Positions 19,465 to 28,650 of a stretch of 64,000 nt of DNA are shown piece by piece. The translations under genes and the position numbers were made by a program. The stretch is from Balneola vulgaris DSM 17893. Its GTDB lineage: Bacteria; Bacteroidota; Rhodothermia; Balneolales; Balneolaceae. Below the pieces are notes generated by a model. That model did no database searches and was not told where the DNA came from. It saw only the letters and a program-made list of their open reading frames with translations. The stretch covers positions 372,130 through 436,129 of the forward strand of contig NZ_AQXH01000001.1 in NCBI RefSeq assembly GCF_000375465.1. The letters are read 5' to 3'. Numbering within the stretch: the stretch's first letter is position 1; the number at the start of each line of letters is the position of its first letter.

Positions 19465-19489
19465 GGGGCTAAAACTTTAACTTAGCCCC
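19465..19489 (+). promoter_or_regulatory. Hairpin abutting the pdxA start codon
   Basis: GGGGCTAA (19465-19472) and TTAGCCCC (19482-19489) are perfect inverted copies around a 9-base loop, and the right arm touches the pdxA ATG at 19490. No T run follows, so it is not a standard terminator. It could limit ribosome access or bind a regulator. A -7-like TAACTTAG overlaps the loop and right arm. Confidence 0.55.
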
Positions 19490-20482
19490 ATGATACCTAA
19501 AATTGGAATTACCATTGGTGATGTTAACGGAATTGGGCCTGAACTAGCTCTCAAAGCAGTTCAGCAAATAGATTTTAGTCAGTCTATACCCATTCTTATT
19601 TCACCATTAAGAGTTTTAAAGTTTTATTCAGAGTTACTCGACCTCTCTCCTTCTATCCACTTGATAAAAGAGGTGAATGATGCTATTCCGAATTCACTGA
19701 ATGTACTTCAGATTGATCAAACTCAGAGATACTTGCCCGAACCTGGAGAATTAACTGTGTTTGGGGGTCAAATTGCGATGCAATCCATTCAATTAGCTAT
19801 AGATCTTTGCAATGCTAAATACATCGATGCGATGGTAACCTTACCAATTTCAAAAGAAGCGGTAAATAAAGCAGGGTTTAATATTCCAGGCCATACTGAG
19901 TTTCTTGCAGAAAAAACGAATGCGTCAGATGTACTTATGATGCTAGTGAATGGTAATCTGAGAGTCGCCTTAGCAACGGTTCATATTCCAATCAGTTCAA
20001 TTGTTCATGAACTCAGCGTTGATCGAATCATTCGAAAATCAACTTTACTAAATGAGAGTTTAAAGAATGATTTTGCGATTAATAGTCCACGTATTGCTCT
20101 CTTAGGATTAAACCCGCATGCCGGGGATGGTGGGGTTATTGGAAAGGAAGAACAAACGATTATTAATCCTGCTATTGAGTCGCTAAATCAACAAGGCATT
20201 CAAGCGGATGGCCCCTTCCCAGCTGATGGTTTCTTTGGCCAAAAACAGTATCTCAACTATGATGGTGTTTTAGCGATGTATCATGATCAAGGGTTGGCGC
20301 CTTTTAAAGCTTTATCCTTTGGTAAAGGAATAAATTTTTCTGCGGGTTTACCGATAATTCGCACATCACCAGACCATGGAACAGCTTTTAATATTGCTGG
20401 AACAGGCAAAGCAGATCCATCGTCATTTTTACAAGCTTATAATTTAGCCGTTGAACTAGCTCAATTAAACTCTTCTAAATGA
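19490..20482 (+). CDS. pdxA: 4-hydroxythreonine-4-phosphate dehydrogenase
   Basis: NAD-dependent step of the DXP-dependent vitamin B6 pathway. The 330-residue sequence has the N-terminal GITIGDVNGIGPEL and the three metal-binding histidine segments PGHTEFLA, GLNPHAGDGG and MYHDQGLAPFKAL, followed by IRTSPDHGTAF. The partner pdxJ is not in this window. The start codon directly follows a strong hairpin. The last four bases overlap the methyltransferase start (ATGA), so the two are co-translated. The other pdxA-like dehydrogenases act on different acids, but the motifs fit true PdxA. Confidence 0.94.
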   Translation: MIPKIGITIGDVNGIGPELALKAVQQIDFSQSIPILISPLRVLKFYSELLDLSPSIHLIKEVNDAIPNSLNVLQIDQTQRYLPEPGELTVFGGQIAMQSIQLAIDLCNAKYIDAMVTLPISKEAVNKAGFNIPGHTEFLAEKTNASDVLMMLVNGNLRVALATVHIPISSIVHELSVDRIIRKSTLLNESLKNDFAINSPRIALLGLNPHAGDGGVIGKEEQTIINPAIESLNQQGIQADGPFPADGFFGQKQYLNYDGVLAMYHDQGLAPFKALSFGKGINFSAGLPIIRTSPDHGTAFNIAGTGKADPSSFLQAYNLAVELAQLNSSK

Positions 20483-21255
20483 AACAAACAGCACCCTATT
20501 CATATTTAGCTCCACTTTATGACAAACTAATGGAAGATGTGGATTATGAGGCATGGGCAGATTATATCGATGAGATTATTCAAGAACATGCCCCTGAATC
20601 AACTTATTTGTTAGAACTTGCATGTGGCACTGGGTCTGTTTCTTTATCGCTCGATGAATTGGGTTACTATCGCATTTTAGCTACTGACCTATCTCCTGAG
20701 ATGATTGAAGTAGCCATAAAAAAAGGAATTGAGCAAAACTCCTCGGTAAAGTTCAAACCCATGAACTTTTTGAATATCCGAACTGAACGCGAGTATGATG
20801 TGATATTTTCAGTATTCGATAGTGTGAACTATTTGCATTCAGAACGGGATATCTTAAAAATGCTAGAGGGATGTGAACGGGCTTTAAAGCATGAAGGATT
20901 ACTCATTTTTGATTTCAGTACCCCTCGGAATTCTTTGGAAGCGGTAGATTATTTAAATAATGAAGAAGGCTCCACCGCTGATTTTAGGTATTTCAGAACT
21001 AGTAACTATGATCCTCATCTTAAAATTCATACCAACAGCTTCAATATTGAGCGGTTGTCAACCGACAAAAAGAACATAATTGGTAATTATTTAGAAGAGC
21101 ATAAGCAGAAGATTTATACTTTAGATGAAATGCTGTTAATTTTGAAACAAACGCCCTATCATCTAGTTGCAAAATATGGAGATTTCGACCTCGACGAGGC
21201 CGATGAAAATAGTGCACGCATAACCTTAGTACTTAAATGTCAGAAACAGCAGTAA
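20479..21255 (+). CDS. Class I SAM-dependent methyltransferase
   Basis: 258 residues with motif I LLELACGTGSVSLSL, the acidic ATDLSPEMIEVA and the motif IV region EYDVIFSVFDSVNYL. The N-terminal APYSYLAPLYDKLMEDVDYEAWADYI is typical of a common Bacillota/Bacteroidota small-molecule methyltransferase group with no defined substrate. It starts inside the end of pdxA (4 bases) and its last 19 bases overlap ftsE in another frame, an unusually long overlap that implies coupled translation. Confidence 0.85.
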   Translation: MKQTAPYSYLAPLYDKLMEDVDYEAWADYIDEIIQEHAPESTYLLELACGTGSVSLSLDELGYYRILATDLSPEMIEVAIKKGIEQNSSVKFKPMNFLNIRTEREYDVIFSVFDSVNYLHSERDILKMLEGCERALKHEGLLIFDFSTPRNSLEAVDYLNNEEGSTADFRYFRTSNYDPHLKIHTNSFNIERLSTDKKNIIGNYLEEHKQKIYTLDEMLLILKQTPYHLVAKYGDFDLDEADENSARITLVLKCQKQQ

Positions 21256-21944
21256 TTGAATTACGAGGCGTAAGCCTAAGTTTTGAGAATCGCAGAATAC
21301 TCAACAACATAAATTTTAAACTGCATAATGGTGAATTTACCTATTTGATAGGTACCACCGGTATCGGTAAAAGTTCGTTTTTAAAATTGCTATACCGAGA
21401 CATTGTTCCAGATACGGGCTCAGTTCGCGTTACCGATTATCCTGTAAATAAGATCAGTATGAAAGAAGTGCCTATGCTTCGCAGAAGATTAGGTATTGTA
21501 TTTCAAGATTTTCAGCTTCTACAAGATCGCAATGTATTTGATAATGTAGCATTTGCTCTTCAAGTAACAGGCGAAAAAACGAAATTTATAAAACAACGCG
21601 TTCTAGAAGTGCTTACAATGGTCGGGCTAAGCCACCGAAGAAAGCATATGCCAAGTGACCTATCTGGGGGTGAACAGCAGCGTGTTGTGATTGCAAGAGC
21701 ACTAGCAAATGAGCCTCGTATTTTATTAGCTGATGAGCCAACTGGAAACTTAGATCCTGGTGCTAGTAAAGACATTATGGAGCTTCTAAAGCAAATCAAC
21801 AATCGCGGGATGGCTGTCTTAATGATCACCCACGATTATGCATTGGTAAAGAAATACCCCTTTAGAACGGTGCGAATTATTGATGGTGAACTGCAAGAGT
21901 TACAATGGAAAGGCGATAAATTAATCCCAGTTAAAACTCAATAA
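21237..21944 (+). CDS. ftsE: FtsE-like ABC transporter ATP-binding protein
   Basis: ABC ATPase of 235 residues: Walker A GTTGIGKSSF, Q-loop VFQDFQLL, signature LSGGEQQRV, Walker B ILLADEP and H-loop ITHDYALV. The spacing and the phrase FKLHNGEFTYLIG... are those of FtsE, which with FtsX drives periplasmic peptidoglycan hydrolases at division. ftsX is not next to it; the neighbours are a methyltransferase and queG. A LolD-like role is the alternative. The start lies within the preceding gene. Confidence 0.83.
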   Translation: MSETAVIELRGVSLSFENRRILNNINFKLHNGEFTYLIGTTGIGKSSFLKLLYRDIVPDTGSVRVTDYPVNKISMKEVPMLRRRLGIVFQDFQLLQDRNVFDNVAFALQVTGEKTKFIKQRVLEVLTMVGLSHRRKHMPSDLSGGEQQRVVIARALANEPRILLADEPTGNLDPGASKDIMELLKQINNRGMAVLMITHDYALVKKYPFRTVRIIDGELQELQWKGDKLIPVKTQ

Positions 21945-21956
21945 CCCTTTAGTAAT

Positions 21957-22895
21957 ATGAATCAAGCCCAACTAACACAGGCCATTAAAACCCGTGCCTT
22001 ACAGTTAGGTTTTGATGCGTGTGGTTTTGCCAAGGTTGAGTTCATGGAAGATGAAGCTCGCCGTTTAGAAGAATGGCTGAATCAAAAAAGGAATGCATCC
22101 ATGCAGTGGATGGAAAATCATTTCGATAAACGGGTCCACCCAGGTTTACTCGTTCCAGGTGCTAAAACAGTGGTATCTGTATTGGCAAGTTATCATCACC
22201 CCTCCCATCGCCAACAGTATGATGCACATGAAATGAAGATTGCAAAGTATGCGCATGGTCGTGATTACCATAAAGTGCTCAAGAGCAATCTAAAGAAGCT
22301 CTTTCAATACATTGGTGAAATCAATGGTGGTGTTGAAGGTCGTTTTTTTACAGATTCAGCGCCTGTTCTTGATAAAGCTTGGGCAGTACGAGCGGGTTTA
22401 GGCTGGATTGGTAAACATTCCAATTTAATCAATAAAGAATTGGGCTCTTATCTATTCATTGGAGAGCTAATTATTGATATACCATTAAGCTATAGCCAAA
22501 CGGAAACCGATCACTGCGGTACATGCACGCGATGCATAGATGCATGCCCTACAAATGCGATATACGAGCCTTACCGTGTGGATGCAACTAAATGTATATC
22601 TTATCTAACCATAGAGCATAGAGAGTCATTTAATGATTCTCAAAAAGAAATGCTCAACAATTGGATCTTTGGTTGCGATATTTGCCAAGATGTGTGTCCA
22701 TGGACCCGCCATTCCCAAATCTCTAATTTTGTAGACCTTCACCCCAGAGAGCGAGTGACTTCAATGACGAATGAGCAATGGGAATTACTTACCCCTGAGC
22801 AGTTTGATCAAATATTCGAAGGAAGTGCCGTAAAGCGAACTAAATATTCAGGACTTTCAAGAAATATAAAGGCCGTTAAAGAGAAAGGGATTTAA
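21957..22895 (+). CDS. queG: Epoxyqueuosine reductase QueG
   Basis: Cobalamin-dependent reduction of epoxyqueuosine to queuosine in tRNA. Two 4Fe-4S sites are visible: CGTCTRCIDACP (Cys187, 190, 193, 197) and Cys213 with CDICQDVCPW (Cys240, 243, 247). The catalytic Asp lies in FTDSAPVLDKAWA (Asp133), and GLGWIGKHSN follows. The 312-residue length is the short form without the C-terminal HEAT domain. It starts 12 bases after ftsE, probably the last gene of that run, and converges with the sigma factor gene. Confidence 0.95.
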   Translation: MNQAQLTQAIKTRALQLGFDACGFAKVEFMEDEARRLEEWLNQKRNASMQWMENHFDKRVHPGLLVPGAKTVVSVLASYHHPSHRQQYDAHEMKIAKYAHGRDYHKVLKSNLKKLFQYIGEINGGVEGRFFTDSAPVLDKAWAVRAGLGWIGKHSNLINKELGSYLFIGELIIDIPLSYSQTETDHCGTCTRCIDACPTNAIYEPYRVDATKCISYLTIEHRESFNDSQKEMLNNWIFGCDICQDVCPWTRHSQISNFVDLHPRERVTSMTNEQWELLTPEQFDQIFEGSAVKRTKYSGLSRNIKAVKEKGI

Positions 22896-22904
22896 ATCCG
22901 TTGC

Positions 22905-23537
22905 TTAAAAAGTCTCTTTTTTCTCGATAAGGGCCTTATATAGAAGCTCACGTGCTCTAAAAATATGAGCTTTTACAGTGCCTAGTGGCAGATCCAACTC
23001 ATCCGATATCTCTTGGTAACTCAATTCGTCCATATGACGCATTTGAATCACCGCTTTATACTTCTCAGGTAGCGCATCTATAGCTTCGTGAACTATTTGT
23101 TTACGTTGCTTTTTCATTACCTGCTTATCCGTTGCGAACGACTCATCTGGCAACTGAATCTCAAACTCCCCATCTTTTGTTTTATAGGGGTCGTTTATAG
23201 AAAGCGTTTGAAGCTTCTTCTTTCGCAGGTAATCGATGGTGTGGTTTGTAGCAATACGATACAACCATGTTGAAAACGCATACTCGTTGCTGTACGTAGA
23301 AAGGTTGTTGAACGCCTTCATAAACACCTCTTGTACTAAATCTTCAACCAGCTCCTGCTCTTTGATCATTTTGCGAATGTGAAAATAGATCGGGCGATCA
23401 TATTTATTCACAAGATCTTTATAAGCGGACTCGTCGCCACTTAGAGCACGAGAAACGAATTTATCATCCTCTATACTGCTTGCAGAGGCATTTTCGCGGG
23501 GTGATGTAGCTTTATTTTCTGAGATAGTGTTCGACAT
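22905..23537 (-). CDS. ECF-type RNA polymerase sigma factor
   Basis: Sigma-70 family, group 4. Region 2 is at ~30-105 (DRPIYFHIRKMIKEQELVEDLVQEVFMKAF, FSTWLYRIATNHTIDYLRKKK shown in parts) and region 4 at ~140-200 (LPEKYKAVIQMRHMDELSYQ, EISDELDLPLGTVKAHIFRA). There is no region 1.1 or 3. The 30-residue Ser/Lys-rich N-terminus is variable. No anti-sigma gene lies beside it, so control may be elsewhere. The regulon is not predictable from this window. Confidence 0.92.
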   Translation of the reverse strand: MSNTISENKATSPRENASASSIEDDKFVSRALSGDESAYKDLVNKYDRPIYFHIRKMIKEQELVEDLVQEVFMKAFNNLSTYSNEYAFSTWLYRIATNHTIDYLRKKKLQTLSINDPYKTKDGEFEIQLPDESFATDKQVMKKQRKQIVHEAIDALPEKYKAVIQMRHMDELSYQEISDELDLPLGTVKAHIFRARELLYKALIEKKETF

Positions 23538-23606
23538 TAACTGAAAAAGTATGGTGCGCTAAAATACAAAGCTTCGCGTAAATGAAAATCCTTTTTTCAT
23601 AAAAGT

Positions 23607-24533
23607 TTAATCGGCTGTTGCAAAGAGTGAACTAAGCACACCATGGCGAATCCCACCTGTTGAAACCATAATCTCGTCTAGATTATAGAAGTTTAGAAAT
23701 TCTTCTAGAATCAATAGTCCAGCTAAGAAAATATCTTCTCTTCCTTTTAGGATTGTTGGACTTATTTCAAGGAGTTGTTCATGTGTATGTAAGCTAAATA
23801 ACTCAATTCCTTTTTTGAGTTTTTCTCGCTTGATAACATGCATGTTTATTTTTTCAGCATCATAGTCTTCTACTTGAAGATCGATAGCTGCTAATGAGGT
23901 TAGAGTTCCAGCTACACCTACAGCTTTAACCCCTCTCTTGGTTTTAAACTTCTTGGATTCAAGTAACTCTCGAATAGCTTCACGACATTCTTGAATTTGT
24001 TCTTGGAATGGTGGGTCTTGAGTTAAAAACCGTTCTGAAAATCGTACACATCCCATATCGTAGGAATGTCCTTCCAAAAGGTCTCCTTTTCGACCTAGTG
24101 CTAATTCTGTACTTCCACCACCAATATCTAAAACAAACACATCTTGATTGGTTTCGATATCAATAACTGAAATAGCTCCTTGAAAGGTATATCGAGCTTC
24201 GTTATCTCCAGATACTAAAATGATATTGTAGCCTGTTTCCTGTTTAACTTGCTCAATGAATGCATCTCGATTAGAAGCATCCCGCACAGCACTTGTTGCC
24301 GTAACCGTTACGTCGTCTACAAGTGGGTATTCACTTTCAATAATTTGTTTGTACTCCTTCAATACAGCAATAACTCTTGCTATACTCTCTGAGTGAAGTG
24401 TTTTATCCGCGTCTACTCCTTTCCCTAATCGAGGCATACGCTGTTCTTCGTGGTGTACAATTACTTTACCCTGATCAGTTTCACCAATCAAAAGTAATAC
24501 GGTATTGGTTCCTATGTCTATCGCTGCTTTCAT
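23607..24533 (-). CDS. Ppx/GppA-type phosphatase
   Basis: An actin-fold phosphatase of 308 residues with the first phosphate motif AIDIGTNTVLLLIGE and the second VLDIGGGSTELALG; the conserved Glu lies in SAVRDASNR and the C-terminal STGGIRHGVL closes the fold. The single-domain ~300-residue form can be exopolyphosphatase or pppGpp phosphatase; the sequence alone does not decide. Its start overlaps the end of prmA by four bases (ATGA), so it is translated with it. Confidence 0.88.
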   Translation of the reverse strand: MKAAIDIGTNTVLLLIGETDQGKVIVHHEEQRMPRLGKGVDADKTLHSESIARVIAVLKEYKQIIESEYPLVDDVTVTATSAVRDASNRDAFIEQVKQETGYNIILVSGDNEARYTFQGAISVIDIETNQDVFVLDIGGGSTELALGRKGDLLEGHSYDMGCVRFSERFLTQDPPFQEQIQECREAIRELLESKKFKTKRGVKAVGVAGTLTSLAAIDLQVEDYDAEKINMHVIKREKLKKGIELFSLHTHEQLLEISPTILKGREDIFLAGLLILEEFLNFYNLDEIMVSTGGIRHGVLSSLFATAD

Positions 24534-25363
24534 GCTTTAAATAGAAGGGCGATCCACTCGCCTAATTGTTTAGTTTGAATATGATTTAATGCCTTTAAAG
24601 ATGACTGCGACAATATTGTTTGTTCATCATCTTCAAGCAAGCCCGAAAGTAAAATTCTTCCATTTGGTTTTAAATATTTTAGTAGCTCTGGTATGAGCTC
24701 TATAAGTGCGTTCCTATTAATGTTGGCGAGTATCAAGTCATAGCTCGCATCAGTAGGTATCGTTTCAATGGATCCTAACTCTACATTAAAATTCTTTACT
24801 TGGTTGAGTTGCACATTTTCATTGCAATTATCCTCACTCCATTCATCGATATCGAAGCCAAAAACCGATTCTGCACCTAGCTTAAGAGCGCCTATACCCA
24901 GTATTCCAGTACCGGTACCTGCATCTAATACAACATCATGTTCTTCAACTATATCAGGTAACCATTCAAGAATAAGTCGCGTTGTAGCATGATAACCAGT
25001 ACCAAAAGCCATTTTAGGATCAATAAGTAACTCTACTAAATCTGAGTTATCTGGTAGTGGTTCACCCCATGTTGGGCGAACATAAAACTTCCCAATTGCC
25101 TGAGGTTGAATAGATTGTTCCCATTTCTGGTTCCAATTTTGTGGGTTTACTAACTCCTCTTCAATAAGATGAGAATCGTGAAATCTGACAAGTATCTGTT
25201 CAATTTCCTCTCGCTTTACATCATCGAATCTATTAGCCGGAACTGAAGCAATCACCTTGTTATTTTCTTGTTCAAAGCCTTCAAAATCTAACTCAAATAA
25301 TTCAGCTATTAATAGTTCGTGATAATCGTCTTTGATCGCAATATGTAGTCGGATATAATCCAT
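24530..25363 (-). CDS. prmA: Ribosomal protein L11 methyltransferase
   Basis: Trimethylates ribosomal protein L11. The N-terminal ~90 residues form the substrate-recognition domain (DYIRLHIAIKDDYHELLIAE), then a SAM domain with KMAFGTGYHATTRL, motif I VLDAGTGTGILGIGALKLGA, the acidic FGFDIDEWS and motif IV LILANINRNAL, the diagnostic NxxxN of PrmA. Length 277 is normal. It overlaps the upstream M28 gene by one base and the downstream phosphatase by four, in a four-gene run. Confidence 0.93.
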   Translation of the reverse strand: MDYIRLHIAIKDDYHELLIAELFELDFEGFEQENNKVIASVPANRFDDVKREEIEQILVRFHDSHLIEEELVNPQNWNQKWEQSIQPQAIGKFYVRPTWGEPLPDNSDLVELLIDPKMAFGTGYHATTRLILEWLPDIVEEHDVVLDAGTGTGILGIGALKLGAESVFGFDIDEWSEDNCNENVQLNQVKNFNVELGSIETIPTDASYDLILANINRNALIELIPELLKYLKPNGRILLSGLLEDDEQTILSQSSLKALNHIQTKQLGEWIALLFKA

Positions 25364-26325
25364 TAAATTCTGTTGTAAATAAGTTCTAGTAATACGTCAC
25401 CTACAGCCTGTAGAGTCTGCTTGTCGATTATGGACATGTTATCACGATGAGTGTGCCAATAATCTGGAAAACGAATGTTCCCATCTGCACCTACTGTATG
25501 ATTGATAATATCAATCATTGGAATTCCTGCTTCTTGGTTTACGATGTAATGATCATCGAGTACACTTGCACCTGGTTCATCTAGAAAGATATCGCCATAA
25601 CCCTTATCGGCCGCAATATTCCAAATCTCATCCATTAGATTAGGCGCATACCTTGTAGAATAATCTTCTTTAGGAAACACCGCATATTCGGCTCCTACCA
25701 TATCTAAAAGGATTCCAAACCTGGGACTATAACCCGGTACTGGTGGATTATTTGCCCAATGCCTAGAACCAAGGAAGTAATTTTGAAGATCACCAGAACT
25801 ACCATAATCTTCGCCGTCAAATAAAACAATATCAACGCCAACGGGCGGTGGGTTTTCTGAGAATATGCGTGCCAATTCTACTAAAACTCCTACTCCACTT
25901 GCACCATCATCAGCACCTAAAATAAAATCTGATGTCCGTGCTGTATCTTGATCAGCTCTAGGCCTCGTATCCCAATGGGCACTCAGCATGATTCGATCAG
26001 TAGCTGAAGTATTAAATGCGGCTATAATATTTGCCATCTCAAGGTTTTTACCATAAACCTCTTTGCTAAATTCTTGTGAAAACACACTATTCTGCCCAGC
26101 ATAAGTTCTAAACTTTTGCTCTAAATAAGCTCTTGTTTGTGCATGCCCATAGGTGCCTGGTACTCGTGGACCAAAATTTACCTGTACTTCTGTAAATACA
26201 TACGCTGAATCACTCGAAAAAGCCGGAACAGCATTATTTTTATCTTTAAAAGTAAGTCCCTCTTTTTGAGAACATGCCGAAACTAAGCAAGCAGTAACGA
26301 AAAGGAGTAATGTTAATTTATTCAT
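25363..26325 (-). CDS. M28-family lipoprotein, glutaminyl-cyclase-like
   Basis: Lipoprotein signal peptide with lipobox VSAC (Cys18). The single-domain M28 fold of 320 residues shows SAHWDTRPRAD (His117, Asp119), GADDGASGVGVLVELA, VLFDGEDYG (Glu172, Asp173), LLDMVG and DYWHTHRDNMSIID. The GEDYG segment, the WDTRPxAD motif and the WHTHRDN end are closer to bacterial type II glutaminyl cyclases than to aminopeptidases, so it may form N-terminal pyroglutamate on exported proteins. A peptidase role is not excluded. It overlaps the SDR gene by eight bases and prmA by one. Confidence 0.8.
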   Translation of the reverse strand: MNKLTLLLFVTACLVSACSQKEGLTFKDKNNAVPAFSSDSAYVFTEVQVNFGPRVPGTYGHAQTRAYLEQKFRTYAGQNSVFSQEFSKEVYGKNLEMANIIAAFNTSATDRIMLSAHWDTRPRADQDTARTSDFILGADDGASGVGVLVELARIFSENPPPVGVDIVLFDGEDYGSSGDLQNYFLGSRHWANNPPVPGYSPRFGILLDMVGAEYAVFPKEDYSTRYAPNLMDEIWNIAADKGYGDIFLDEPGASVLDDHYIVNQEAGIPMIDIINHTVGADGNIRFPDYWHTHRDNMSIIDKQTLQAVGDVLLELIYNRI

Positions 26326-27085
26326 CTCTATGAACCATGGTTGGGGAAGATTGATATACCGGGTAAATGATAGTATCCATTATATTTACATGTGCAGGAC
26401 GATTGGCAACAAAAGTAATAATTTCAGCGATATCTTCAGCCACTAATGGCTTCAGTCCAGCGTATACCGAATCAGCTTTACTTACATCACCTTTAAAGCG
26501 AACTTGGCTAAATTCTGTTTCAACTAATCCTGGTGAAACCATACTAACTCTTACATTGGTACCATGAAGATCTTTTTTTGTAGCCTCTGTAATTGCTTTA
26601 ACTGCGTGTTTCGAAGCACAATATACCACTCCACCTGCATAAGCCTCATGAGCAGCTGTAGAACTGATATTTATAATATGTCCTTCATTTCTACTTCTCA
26701 TTTGTGGAGAAATTAGCTTTGTGAGTGTTAATAGTGCTTTCACATTCACACTAAACATTTGCTCAACATCGCTTTCTTGTAGGGCATAGACTGGATCCAC
26801 ACCTAATGCTAAGCCTGCGTTGTTTACTAGTACATCAATAGGAGTATCGATGGAAGCCACAAAACGTTCACATGCTTGTGTGTCGGTTAAATCAAAGGCT
26901 TCAATTTTTACTGAGATCGAATATTTTGCCTCTAAGTCATCCTTTAAAGCTTTAAGTCGCTCTTCCCTTCTACCCGTTAGAATTAAATTCGCTTTTAGTG
27001 TGGCGAATTCTTCTGCGGTTGCTTTTCCTATGCCGGATGTAGCTCCGGTAATCAGTACTGTTTTTTGTTCAAGTCTGTTCTTCAT
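26318..27085 (-). CDS. Short-chain dehydrogenase/reductase, YdfG-like
   Basis: Classical SDR of 255 residues: nucleotide motif TGATSGIGKAT, an Arg-rich loop LTGRREERL that favours NADPH, NNAGLALG, catalytic Ser in NISSTAAHEAYAG and the YCASKHAVK Tyr-Lys pair, with the PGLVETEF segment after. It resembles YdfG-type 3-hydroxy-acid (serine/allo-threonine) dehydrogenases, yet SDR substrates are hard to predict. First of a four-gene run with tightly overlapping ends. Confidence 0.87.
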   Translation of the reverse strand: MKNRLEQKTVLITGATSGIGKATAEEFATLKANLILTGRREERLKALKDDLEAKYSISVKIEAFDLTDTQACERFVASIDTPIDVLVNNAGLALGVDPVYALQESDVEQMFSVNVKALLTLTKLISPQMRSRNEGHIINISSTAAHEAYAGGVVYCASKHAVKAITEATKKDLHGTNVRVSMVSPGLVETEFSQVRFKGDVSKADSVYAGLKPLVAEDIAEIITFVANRPAHVNIMDTIIYPVYQSSPTMVHRDE

Positions 27086-27107
27086 AGCTCAGTATTGAAG
27101 GGATTTG

Positions 27108-28643
27108 TTACTTAGTTTGTAACTCAATCAGCCTTGCTGCATTCAAAATTTTCGTCTCCTGAAAGGTATCACCCAAGAACTGAATTCCAAATGGTAAACC
27201 ATTCGAATGCGTACCAACAGGAACACTAATACCACAGATACCTGCAAGGTTTGCTGATGTAGTATAAATGTCGTTCAAATACATTTGAACAGGATCATTT
27301 AATTTTGAACCAAGATCAAAAGCAGTAGTAGGTGCTGTAGGGCTTACAATCACATCCACTTTCTCAAATGCTTTTTTGAAATCTTCTTGAATAAGTCTTC
27401 GAACTTTTTGTGCTTTTGCATAATAAGCGTCGTAATAACCTGAGCTAAGCACATAGGTACCTAACATGATTCTACGCTTCACTTCATTACCAAAACCTTC
27501 GGTTCTAGATTTTTTGTAGAGACGAATTAACGCGCTATCTAAACGAGCTAGTTCTGCTTCCATTTTATCCGCTTCATCAGCTTTTGAGGCATCATATTTT
27601 GAGCGGATTTCTTTTTCCTCCGCTTTTAGTTCGTCGATAACAGTAGCTTTATCTGCTCTATAACCAAAACGGATACCGTCATATCTAGCTAAGTTACTTG
27701 AAGCTTCTGCCGTAGCTAACACATAATATGTGGATACACTGTACTTAGAATGAGGCAAGCTAATAGGTACTAAAGTAGCACCTTCTTTCTCTAACTGAGC
27801 TAATTGCTCACGAATAGTAGATTCAATTTCACTATCTAGGCCATCCCCAAAATATTCTTCAGGTACGCCTATAACGATGTCCTTTTTAGGCTCTTGAATA
27901 GCAGATACATAATCATCAACAGGTACATTAGCTGAAGTATTATCTCTTTCATCAAAACCGGCAATGGCTTGAAGCACACGAGCTGTATCTTCCACGTTAT
28001 GAGCAAATGGACCAATGCAATCAAATGATGATGCAAAAGCAATTAACCCATATCTAGAAACACGACCATAAGTTGGTTTTAGTCCTACCACTCCACAAAA
28101 TGAAGCAGGTTGACGAATAGAGCCACCTGTATCTGAACCTAAAGTAGCATTACACATATTTGCGGCAACAGCAGCGGCACTTCCTCCTGAGGAACCACCA
28201 GGCACCTTGGTAGTATCGTGTGGGTTTTTAACTGCCCCATACTTACTAAATTCATTGGTTGAACCCATGGCAAACTCATCCATGTTCGTTCGTCCAATAA
28301 AGATGGCATCTTCTTTTTTTAACTTTTCAATTACTGTAGCATCATACACACTTTCGAAACCATCTAAGATCTCTGATGCGCAAGTAGCTTGCTTGTCGCG
28401 CTCAGCAATTAAGTCTTTGATACCCAAAACTGCACCAGCTAGAGAGCCTGCGGTGCCATTTTTTATCTTTTTTTCAATCTCTTCTGCCTGCTCTAAAGCC
28501 TCATTATGATAGGTAGAAACGAAGGCATTTATAGAGCCATTTTGGGAATTAATTTCTGTGATATACTGATTTACAAGGTCTTTTAAGGCAAGTTCACCGT
28601 CTTGGATTTTTTGCCTAGCCTCTGAAATACTGTAGATGCTCAA
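27108..28643 (-). CDS. gatA: Glu-tRNA(Gln)/Asp-tRNA(Asn) amidotransferase subunit A
   Basis: Amidase that releases ammonia from glutamine for transamidation of mischarged tRNA. The Ser-cisSer-Lys triad is visible: Lys in GIKDLIAERD, cis-Ser in GGSSGGSAAAVA and the nucleophile Ser in GSDTGGSIRQPASF. The GLKPTYGRVSRYGL block is the GatA pattern rather than a general amidase. Length 511 is slightly long. The start is a TTG at 28641-28643; no ATG or GTG lies upstream in frame before tatA. gatB and gatC are not nearby. Confidence 0.95.
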   Translation of the reverse strand: MSIYSISEARQKIQDGELALKDLVNQYITEINSQNGSINAFVSTYHNEALEQAEEIEKKIKNGTAGSLAGAVLGIKDLIAERDKQATCASEILDGFESVYDATVIEKLKKEDAIFIGRTNMDEFAMGSTNEFSKYGAVKNPHDTTKVPGGSSGGSAAAVAANMCNATLGSDTGGSIRQPASFCGVVGLKPTYGRVSRYGLIAFASSFDCIGPFAHNVEDTARVLQAIAGFDERDNTSANVPVDDYVSAIQEPKKDIVIGVPEEYFGDGLDSEIESTIREQLAQLEKEGATLVPISLPHSKYSVSTYYVLATAEASSNLARYDGIRFGYRADKATVIDELKAEEKEIRSKYDASKADEADKMEAELARLDSALIRLYKKSRTEGFGNEVKRRIMLGTYVLSSGYYDAYYAKAQKVRRLIQEDFKKAFEKVDVIVSPTAPTTAFDLGSKLNDPVQMYLNDIYTTSANLAGICGISVPVGTHSNGLPFGIQFLGDTFQETKILNAARLIELQTK

Positions 28644-28650
28644 TCGTCTA

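Noticed and set aside
23582-23600. AT-rich hairpin ATGAAAA/TTTTCAT between sigma factor and phosphatase genes
   Set aside because: Only A-T pairs in most of the stem, which is common by chance in AT-rich DNA; not listed as a terminator.
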